Shown in pieces: positions 35,439-64,000 of a stretch of DNA of 64,000 bases. Position numbers and translations under genes: made by a program. Location of the stretch: NCBI RefSeq assembly GCF_047663525.1, contig NC_092611.1, positions 3,013,001 through 3,077,000 on the forward strand, given 5' to 3'. The stretch's first letter is position 1. Every line of letters begins with the position of its first letter. Origin of the DNA: Anas platyrhynchos. Its lineage: Eukaryota > Chordata > Aves > Anseriformes > Anatidae. The notes beneath the pieces are model-generated. The model saw only the letters and a list, made by a program, of their open reading frames with translations, searched no databases and was not told the DNA's origin.

Positions 35439-38400
35439 GTGAGTTCCTGCTGCATCCCCCCCGCTGTGATGGGGTGCTCCCAGACCCCTCCTGTGCCCCC
35501 CTTCCCTCCTTCCCCAGCCTGCGTGTGGTGTCGAGCCCTTCTCCTTGGGGATCCCCAGCAGGGATGGAGTCAGGGGCCCCGGAGTTTGCACTTGAACCCA
35601 GGCCCATTGGGGGCAAGGTTGCTGTTGGTTGCAGCTCTCGCAGGGATTTTCTTCATTCGGGTGTAACGTGTGTCACCGGCACAGCCACAGGGGAGTGAGC
35701 ACCTCAGGGTGGCCTCTGTGGTGATGCCTGCGTGGTTTGGGGACAGGCTCATGGGGCTTCACTGGGGGCTGCAGCCTCTCAGTCCAGCAGGGGTGCTGTT
35801 TGAGTGCTCCCTCCTCTTCCCCTGCAAACACAGCCCTGTCCCCATGCACACTTGGTTTTCTTTTCTCTCCCTCCTGCACCTGCCCTGCCACTGGCCCGCC
35901 AGAGCTCAGCACCCCTGCAGCACCTCTTGGCACTGCTCTGGGGCTGGGAGTGTGCACCTGTTTGTGTCAGGCTTTGCCCTTCTCTTGTTTGTCCTTTGCG
36001 TGCACCACGCCAGCATCCGCGTTGCTCCTCCGGGTGTCCCAGCCACCCTCGGGTCAGTGTTAGAAATATGGGGTGGAGTGCGGGTGTGGGCACCAGAAAG
36101 AACAACATGTTTGTGTCACTTTTGATGCAAATGGTGCCAGCCGGTATGAGGAAGAGAGGCGGTGAGCTCTCAGCCTGGCCCAACAAACCCTTGTGGTTTG
36201 GTCTCCTGGGCGCTGTGCCAGCAGGGCCCCCGCCGCTCCCTGGGGACGTGGCTGGGCATAGAGAGAGCGCAGCGTGGAGGGAGGCGTTTGCCAAGGTCAA
36301 ACCACCTGGGTGATGGATCTGCCAGGACATCCTCAAAGCCTGGGGAGATGCCAACGCATCCTCAGGGCATGTTGGCCCTGGTCGTTTTGTCCCCCAGGGG
36401 CACGGAGCCGGCTGGCTCCAGAGTATGAATATTTGGGATTGCGGCACGCGAGGCCAGGAGCACCTTGTGCAGTGCCTGGCTGTGGCAGGGACTGCAGGCA
36501 GGCGCAGACACTGAAATGTTTCCTAATGCTGACATCCACTGGCCATGCTGAACATTTCTTTCAGGGGTGCTGGAAAGCCCACGTGCTCCATGCGTTCAAA
36601 GCTGGGCAGATTGTAGCTGCGCAAAAAATGTATTGAGGAGGAAAATCCCTTAGGAAGGGAAGAATGTCCTGCATATCCCAATTTTCCTTCTCGTTCACCC
36701 CTTTCCTTGCAGCCTTCCCTTGGTATTGCCACATCCTTCTTTCCCTGCTTCCCTCCCTGCTGGGGTGGCCCAGGGCCAGGCAGGGTCTTGCCCCCTTGCC
36801 TGTCTGCAGCAGCCTGACAAGATTTTCTGTTCCCCTCTCTCTTGGCACACAGGAGGGAAGATACTTGGAGTGCTGGCACTGTTTCTGGTGATGGTGTGGT
36901 ACTCGATATACCGGGAAGACAGGTACATACAGCTGTGAGTGTATTTTTTAAAGTTTAAGGGCCTCCTGCCCTTTCCTTTGCTCTTGGGACCAGGAGCATC
37001 TTGGTCCCAGGCAGACCTGGAGCCCACCCCTTGCGGGGGACAGCTCCCCACATCTTGCCATGGAGACAACTGGGAGAGACCCGAGGTGGGGTGGCAGTGC
37101 CCTTGGCCCCTTCTGGAGGAGTGGGGCAGATGCCAGATCCCAAAGATGTTCAAACCCCTGTGGGTTGGACACTGCCAGCATACCGCCGGCAAGGACGTGG
37201 GGTGCGATGAGCCCCACGGATGGGGTCTGTAGCCAGTTCTGGTGTTTTCCGAGCTTCTGGAGATGGGTGACAAAGGGAACCCTTTTAACTGGCACTTCTT
37301 TTCACTACTTCCCTTGCAGCTTTTATTTCCCCATGCAAGAAAACAAGACGGTGTGCCCTGTTGGAGAGGTGGAGAGGAAAGCGGCACAGCTCATCGGGAA
37401 GTGAGTAACAGGGAGGGGGCCCGGGGGCTGCAGAGCTGGGCCCCCCATCTCTTGGTCTCACTGGCGCTTTGCTCCTTGGCAGCTACACGAGGGACCACCC
37501 GCTCTTCTTGCAGCTGAAGGACTACTTCTGGGTGAAGACGCCGTCACTCTATGAGCTGCCCTACGGCACGAAGGGCAGCGGTAAGAGCTGTGAGGCCACC
37601 TCAGTGCCCGGTGGGCTGGATGTCTGTCCGTCCGTCCTGCCTGCCTGTCTGTGGGCTTCAGCTGCATGACTTGCTTTGGGGTTGCATTCACATGCATATC
37701 TATCCTTAAAATCACCTCCAGGTTGATCTTTTTGGCTATTTTTTACTGTGAGCAAGCTCTGTCAGCTTGTGTTGAGACTTTAGGGTGTTTCTGCTTCCCC
37801 ACGTGTGTGTTCCCTACAGAAGGAAGGGTACATATTTTATTGATCCCCGCTGAAGGATGGTCTGGGGGGCTGGGATTAATGCCCATATAGAGCCTGGCGG
37901 GTACGGGACAGGCACCAGGGCATTGAGGTGGCCATTGTCACCTTCCCCTTGCCATTGCTTTGCAGAAGATGTCCTCCTGCGCTTGCTGTCGGTCACCAGT
38001 TACTCGCTCCCCGAGAGCATCCAGAGGTAATGCTGGGGAAGGGTTGGGGTTTTTATGTCACTTTCCATGAGCGCTCCCCTTGAGGGAGCAAATTTGCATG
38101 CACCGTTGTGCAAAGGGTGAACTGTCCCCTTCTGGCTCTGCTTGCCTGGTGGCATCACCAGAGACCTGTCCAGCTCCGTGACATGGGGACCAGCAGGGAC
38201 CTGGGGACCAGCTCAGTGACCTGGGGACCAGCAGGCATGCAGGGATGGTGAATGGAGCACGGGAAGCTTTGTAGTCTGTGCAGCACAGGGTCAAAAACCC
38301 CTGCAAGGGTTAAAAACCCCTCATGGAGCATATCTGGTTCAGAGGGTGCTTTTTGCTCACAGCCTGAAGTGCCGGAGGTGTGCGGTGGTGGGCAATGGGC

Positions 38401-39823
38401 ACCGGCTCCGCAACAGCTCCATGGGGGAGACCATCAACACGTACGACGTTGTGATCAGGTACAGCCCTGGGCATCTGTGTGACGTTCACCCCTGCCCAGT
38501 GCCACCCACAGGTGCTGGACACGTGTCACTTGCTGCCCAATGTCCCCATGTCCCGTGTCATCTGTCCCCGTGCCCCAGGCTGAACAATGCCCCGGTCCAC
38601 GGTTATGAGCAGGACGTGGGCTCCAAGACCACCATGCGCCTCTTCTACCCCGAGTCAGCCCACTTCAACCCCCGGACGGAGAACAACCCCGACACGCTGC
38701 TGGTCCTGGTGCCCTTCAAGCCCATGGACTTCCAGTGGATGGAGGCCATCCTCAACGACAAGAAGAGGGCAAGTGTGGTGGGGAACTGGGTCCACCATGC
38801 CCCCGACAGCACCAGGGCCCAGCTCTGCCTGGATCCCACCCACCGCAGGGGATTCAGCTCTTACTGGGAAGGCAATGGGCATCTCCATCCTCTTGCAGGT
38901 TCGAAAAGGGTTTTGGAAGCAGCCCCCACTGATCTGGGATGCCAACCCGGAGCAGGTGCGCATTCTCAACCCGTACTACATGGAAGTTACTGCTGCTAAG
39001 CTGCTCAACCTCCCCATGAAGCAACCGCGGAAGGTCAAGCAGGTGAGAGGGGTGGCCCTATCGAGCATCTTGAGTGGTGCCGAATGCAGGCTGCTTGGGT
39101 ATGTGTGTGTGGGATCATTAACGGGCTCAAACCTGACAAAATGATGCTCTGTGGATGCTCCATCCCTGGAAGTGCTCAAGGCCATGCTGGATGGGGCTTT
39201 GGGCAACTTGGTCTGGTGGGTGGTGTCCCTGCCCATGGTGAGGGGCTGAACGAGAAGATTTCTAAGGTCCCTTCCAAGCCAAACCAGCCTGCGATTCTGT
39301 GCTGCACCCTGGGGGAGGATTGGGTTTTCCTAGAATCATAGACCAGTTTCTGGTTTTGGGGCTGTCCCCATGGCTTCTCCATCTCCCTCTAGAAACCAAC
39401 CACGGGGCTGTTGGCTATCACCTTGGCTCTCCACTTCTGCGATCTCGTGCATATTGCGGGCTTTGGGTACCCCGACTCGGCCAACAAGAAGCAGACCATC
39501 CACTACTACGAGCAGATCACGCTGAAGTCCATGGCTGTAAGTGTCATCCCCCCCCTTTCCACTTCATGTCCGTGACCTCCCCCCCAGTTTTACAGCCCTG
39601 GGGAGCAGGAGGGTTCGGATGAAGGTGTGGGGTCAACTCAAAGCTGTCCTGCGCTGGGGGGGCCAACAAGGTGGGGGAGCTGGGAGGACAGGGCATGGCT
39701 CCCCTCTGGTCTCATCACTCTCCTGGTGTCCCCCAGGCTTCGGAGCACAACGTCTCGCACGAGGCCGTGGCCATCAAGCGGATGCTGGAGCTGGGCCTCG
39801 TCAAGAACCTCACCTACTTCTGA
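35360..39823 (+). CDS. ST3GAL4: ST3 beta-galactoside alpha-2,3-sialyltransferase 4 (complete coding exons)
   Basis: A Golgi type II membrane enzyme that transfers sialic acid from CMP-Neu5Ac to terminal galactose (alpha-2,3) of N- and O-glycans, making sialyl-N-acetyllactosamine and precursors of selectin ligands. Ten exons join cleanly: 35360-35438, 36853-36934, 37320-37400, 37483-37580, 37966-38026, 38363-38458, 38579-38768, 38899-39042, 39393-39536 and 39737-39823. From Met 35402 the protein is 339 residues; from the mammal-like Met 35423 (MINKSR) it is 332, against about 333 in human. Visible parts are a signal anchor (KILGVLALFLVMVWYSIY), the stem, motif L (from CRRCAVVGNGHRLRNSS), motif S (TTGLLAITLALHLCDLVHIA), motif III (HYYE) and motif VS (HNVSHE). 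N-glycosylation sequons occur at NKT, NYT, NSS, NVS and NLT. One intron is GC-AG. No defect is seen. Confidence 0.97.
36853..36934 (+). CDS. ST3GAL4: ST3GAL4 exon: transmembrane signal anchor
   Basis: An 82-nt exon encoding G-K-I-L-G-V-L-A-L-F-L-V-M-V-W-Y-S-I-Y then R-E-D-R-Y-I-Q-L. It gives the hydrophobic anchor and the lumenal start that are highly conserved in ST3GAL4. Acceptor cacacag, donor gtgagt. Confidence 0.95.
37320..37400 (+). CDS. ST3GAL4: ST3GAL4 exon: stem region
   Basis: An 81-nt exon starting F-Y-F-P-M with an N-K-T sequon and ending at G-N. Acceptor cttcccttgcag, donor gtgagt. It is the least conserved part, as expected of the stem. Confidence 0.93.
37483..37580 (+). CDS. 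ST3GAL4: ST3GAL4 exon: start of catalytic domain (DYFWVKTPS)
   Basis: A 98-nt exon containing N-Y-T sequon, D-Y-F-W-V-K-T-P-S and Y-E-L-P-Y-G-T-K-G-S, near identical to mammals. Acceptor tccttggcag, donor gtaaga. Confidence 0.95.
37966..38026 (+). CDS. ST3GAL4: ST3GAL4 exon (EDVLLRLLSVTS)
   Basis: A 61-nt exon encoding E-D-V-L-L-R-L-L-S-V-T-S-Y-S-L-P-E-S-I-Q. Acceptor gctttgcag, donor gtaatg (weaker than average). Confidence 0.94.
38168..38234 (+). repeat. Imperfect tandem repeat in ST3GAL4 intron
   Basis: Three copies of a gacctggggaccagc core separated by agg/tcagt spacers, in the intron between the exons at 37966 and 38363. A small GC-rich minisatellite-like array. Confidence 0.75.
38363..38458 (+). 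CDS. ST3GAL4: ST3GAL4 exon: first half of sialylmotif L
   Basis: A 96-nt exon encoding L-K-C-R-R-C-A-V-V-G-N-G-H-R-L-R-N-S-S then Y-D-V-V-I-R. It includes the motif L cysteine that pairs with motif S, and CMP-sialic-acid contacts. The following intron (38459-38578) is 120 nt, in frame and free of stops. Confidence 0.96.
38579..38768 (+). CDS. ST3GAL4: ST3GAL4 exon: second half of motif L, ends at a GC splice donor
   Basis: A 190-nt exon beginning L-N-N-A-P and containing D-V-G-S-K-T-T-M-R-L-F-Y-P-E-S-A-H-F, ending N-D-K-K-R. The only boundary that restores the conserved K-K-R-V-R-K-G-F-W junction is AGG|GCAAGT, a GC donor at 38769-38770. No GT donor nearby keeps the frame and sequence. Confidence 0.95.
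38899..39042 (+). CDS. ST3GAL4: ST3GAL4 exon (VRKGFWKQPPLIWD)
   Basis: A 144-nt exon (48 codons) between acceptor catcctcttgcag and donor gtgaga. It encodes V-R-K-G-F-W-K-Q-P-P-L-I-W-D through P-R-K-V-K-Q. Confidence 0.96.
39145..39305 (+). mobile_element. CR1 retrotransposon 3' fragment in ST3GAL4 intron
   Basis: Contains the CR1 3' sense signature: ccatccctggaagtgctcaa, then ggctttgggcaacttggtct, then gtgtccctgcccatgg, and a decayed ggtcccttccaagc end with gattctgtg. It fills nearly half of the 350-nt intron between the exons ending 39042 and starting 39393. A further agaatcatagacc at 39331 may be the edge of a second copy in the opposite direction. Confidence 0.85.
39393..39536 (+). CDS. 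ST3GAL4: ST3GAL4 exon: sialylmotifs S and III
   Basis: A 144-nt exon with T-T-G-L-L-A-I-T-L-A-L-H-L-C-D-L-V-H-I-A-G-F-G-Y-P (motif S with the partner Cys) and I-H-Y-Y-E-Q-I-T-L-K (motif III). Acceptor ctccctctag, donor gtaagt. Confidence 0.97.
39737..39823 (+). CDS. ST3GAL4: ST3GAL4 terminal coding exon: motif VS
   Basis: An 87-nt coding part from acceptor gtgtcccccag to TGA 39821-39823. It encodes A-S-E-H-N-V-S-H-E-A-V-A-I-K-R-M, the H-x4-E catalytic VS motif, and ends K-N-L-T-Y-F. Confidence 0.96.
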   Translation, partial: ASEHNVSHEAVAIKRMLELGLVKNLTYF

Positions 39824-40815
39824 TGGCGCTGGGGCTGCGCAGGGACACGTCCCCGTCTCCCCCACCTTGCAGCCCCCCAGCGGTGGCCCTGGAGGAGCTG
39901 GGGGGGGGGCAGAGCATCGTCACCACCACCCCTGGACGCTGGGAGCAGGGGGCAGGGGGCTGGGGCCGCGCTGGCTCGCGGGTCCCCGGGGGCGCAGGGA
40001 GCCCCTCAGCTCGTCCCCCAGCCAGGGAGGGGACGCACGTGGCACCACTGCCAATGACTTTTCTTACAGAAACACTGAAGATAACAAGGACCTGAGGGGG
40101 GCGGGATGTTGGGGGTGGGTGGGGGGTGGGGATGAGGGCACGGGACCTCCCTCCCAGCGGGACTGGGGGGCACACAGGAGCCCCTCTCTTTAATTCCCTC
40201 GTATTTGGACGAGGGCCCTGAGGAGGGGCTGATGTGGGGGTCCTAGGGGGGGAGGGTCCCCTATGTGCAGGAGCCTTTGGGGGCTGAGTTGCTGCCTCCT
40301 TCCTGCCCTGGGCACCCCAGTATTTAATTCCTTCCTCCCTTCCCCCTCCCATTTTTTTATTTTCTTTTTACATGTTGGCCCAGCCCCGTGCCTTAGCGCT
40401 GGCGCGGGGGCTCATCCCCGCAGCCCCCCACCCACGGTGCCTGGTGTCGGGGTCCAGGGTGGCCCGTGGTGGGGTGAGGGGACGGGACGGGACACGGAGG
40501 TGACTCGGGATGCATTAATTTAATTAATTTAAAAGATTATTTATCGTGGGGCCTCCCCAGGTGCACTTCTCCCAGTGGCCTTGGGTGGGGTGGGGGGGTC
40601 ATTTGGCTCCAGGGGTGCCGGGATCAGTATTTGGGGGCTCCCCCCTCCTCTGGGGGTGCCTTTCCCCACCTTGCTTGCCGGGGTCCCCCTGTCCCTGGTG
40701 AGGCCGGGTCCTGCAAACCCCTGGTTGTGGGGGGGACACCCTGAGACCCATGGACCTGGGGGTGCTGGGGGGCTCCTCCTGGCTCCTAATAAAGGTCCTG
40801 GTGAGTCTGGGCTGG
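39824..40815 (+). terminator. ST3GAL4: ST3GAL4 3'UTR and poly(A) signal
   Basis: A GC-rich 3'UTR of about 1 kb with an AT island (TTAAT repeats, 40512-40545). AATAAA at 40788-40793 is followed by a GT-rich stretch (ggtcctggtgagtctgggctggg), giving an expected 3' end near 40810. Confidence 0.75.
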
Positions 40816-41916
40816 GTCTTCCTGTGCCAGGATGGGGATGGGGGCAATGGGGGGGGGGGGAGGTGTGTGAGTGGCACCCTGATTGTGTGCAGCCCTGCCG
40901 TGTGTCCCTGGGCCATGTCCTGGTGTCCCTGCGCTCATGTCCCCGTGTTCAGGTCCCTGTGTCCTGAAGTGTCACTGTGCCTGGGCTGCATCTGTGTCCT
41001 CATGTCCCCGAGTGCCCCCGCCCACGGCTCTTTGCCCACAGGCACCCCAGCTCCTTGCTCCAGGCTCTGTCCCCGTGTCCTCAAGTGTACCTGGGGGCTG
41101 TGTTCCTGGGCTCATGTCCCGGTGTGTGTGTCCCCAGGTGCCCCAGCACATGTCCCAGGCTCCCTGTCCCTCCCCGCCCTTACCTGCTGTGTCCCTGCTG
41201 TGGCTCCCCACGTCCTGGCTCCTGCAGGGATGGAGCTGTGGGGCCCTGCCAGCGGCTGCCCCTGTGCCTCAGTTTCCCCGTGTACCGAGCCCCCATGGTG
41301 GGGTCCTCACCCCTGCAGCCTCCCCACCCTGGGGACACCGCCGCACACCCCAAGCTCCCGGAGGAAGGAGGTGTCACAGCAGGAAGAAGGGCACGGGAAG
41401 CAGTAGCATCCTTGTCCTCGTCCCCTCCCGGCGCGGCCATCAGCCCAGGCGTGCCACGAGAAACACCTCTTGTATTGCCCGCGATACAGCGCGGCGAGGC
41501 CCTTCCCGGGGGTGCTTGGGGGGTCCCCGTCCCCGCTGGCGTGTGTCTCCCCATCCCACCCCCCATCCCACCACGACGGGACCCCCCCCGAAATGGACTC
41601 TATAATTATGGACACCAAACACCAAGAAGGAAGGAAAGGAGCCAGGGGCGAGCGGAGCGGGGAAGCGGAGGCGAGCGGATGGGTGGGTGCAGGGGGGGGG
41701 CGTTCGCTGGGACGGCGGTGGCCCCAAGCCCCCTCCCCCCCCACACCTTTTGGGGATGGCGCCGCATCCTCAGCAGGGTCGTGCTCAGTGTGCAGCGGTC
41801 CCGTTCCCCGCTGGCACAGCCCTGCTCGGGGGGCCAGGTCCTGGCTCTCCCACCACCGGCGTGACCGTCCCAGTGTGGAGAGCCCCCGGCCCGCGCCCCA
41901 CGGGCATCCCCGGGGT
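40816..41916. other. Tail-to-tail gap between ST3GAL4 and KIRREL3 (includes KIRREL3 3'UTR)
   Basis: The KIRREL3 3'UTR must start at 41916 and run leftward. No minus-strand AATAAA or ATTAAA was found before the ST3GAL4 poly(A) signal, so its end is unresolved. It holds a degenerate tandem array rich in TGTCCC(C/T)GTG (40885-41215) and a MIR-like word (41263-41283). The long plus-strand open frames here follow GC-rich composition. Confidence 0.5.
40885..41215 (+). repeat. Degenerate minisatellite-like array (TGTCCC(C/T)GTG core)
   Basis: Many variants of tgtccctgtg, tgtccccgtg and tgtcctgaag recur at irregular 15-35 bp spacing across about 330 bp. The array sits between the two convergent 3' ends. 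Confidence 0.6.
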
Positions 41917-63818
<21,902 letters not shown>

Positions 63819-64000
63819 CTGTGCAGAGGAGACCAGCATTACCACTAGCGAGGGACTGTGCCACGCAGAAGCCCCCAAACCACAGAGGTCTCGGTGCCGC
63901 AAGAAGCAGGGGAAGGTCTCCACATACCCACGGCCCACAGCCACATAAAGCCCCCAAGTGCAGCGCACCCGAGACAGGAGCCTGCTGCAGTCCTGGCACG
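63819..64000 (-). other. KIRREL3: KIRREL3 intron, cut by window edge
   Basis: An upstream intron of the Ig4 exon. The next exon toward the 5' end is outside the window. Confidence 0.7.

Noticed and set aside
36922..36930. Donor-like acag|gtacat inside the ST3GAL4 transmembrane exon
   Set aside because: Using it would delete R-Y-I-Q-L and break the frame. The GTGAGT at 36935 gives the conserved junction.
40977..41864. 295-codon plus-strand open frame between ST3GAL4 and KIRREL3
   Set aside because: Lies over a degenerate tandem array and GC-rich DNA, is Pro/Ser/Cys-rich, and has no start context, splice or family support.

Overview
This is a vertebrate nuclear window, almost certainly from a bird. 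The evidence is the gene order, the compact introns, the very GC-rich and CpG-dense sequence, and copies of the avian CR1 retrotransposon with their typical 3' ends. Three genes are recognised by reading split exons against the known protein families: the 3' half of DCPS (+ strand, coding exons at 3876-11304), a complete coding set for ST3GAL4 (+ strand, 35360-39823, with a likely first exon ending at 16719), and the 3' half of KIRREL3 (- strand, 63818 down to 41917). The same order and orientation (DCPS > ST3GAL4 > < KIRREL3) is found on human 11q24. From established synteny this corresponds to a bird microchromosome (chicken chromosome 24). The exact species cannot be read from the sequence.

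Layout. 1-11.4 kb: last three coding exons and poly(A) signal of DCPS, the scavenger mRNA decapping enzyme, with its HIT catalytic triad intact. 11.4-16.4 kb: intergenic, with no gene seen. 16.4-17.3 kb: a CpG island with a candidate ST3GAL4 first exon whose last three bases are ATG, followed at once by a splice donor and a guanine-rich stretch. 16.7-35.4 kb: large first intron. 35.4-40.8 kb: ten compact ST3GAL4 exons and the 3'UTR; the exons encode a type II Golgi alpha-2,3-sialyltransferase with all sialyl motifs. 40.8-41.9 kb: the tail-to-tail gap. 41.9-64.0 kb: nine KIRREL3 coding exons, covering the fourth and fifth Ig domains, an optional 36-nt juxtamembrane exon, the transmembrane segment and the cytoplasmic tail with a C-terminal PDZ ligand. 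The KIRREL3 5' exons lie beyond the right edge and the DCPS 5' exons beyond the left edge.

The three genes do not form a pathway. DCPS clears capped mRNA fragments, ST3GAL4 caps glycans with sialic acid, and KIRREL3 is a synaptic and nephrin-like adhesion molecule. The most interesting observations concern gene structure. (1) The ST3GAL4 start region has a start codon flush with the exon-1 donor, a 7-codon upstream ORF whose stop overlaps a second start (TGATG), and a third conserved start. (2) ST3GAL4 has a GC-AG intron, and next to it a 120-nt stop-free in-frame intron that interrupts the L-sialylmotif. (3) A 36-nt KIRREL3 exon is flanked by an exact 36-bp-period direct repeat that duplicates the splice junction. 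(4) There are decayed LINE reverse-transcriptase fragments, MIR-like SINE fragments, and a polyadenylation signal followed by an A26 tract in KIRREL3 introns. (5) There is a perfect RFX X-box palindrome in the ST3GAL4 first intron.

No tRNA, rRNA, CRISPR array, operon or microbial feature was found. Most long open frames are by-products of GC-rich sequence.
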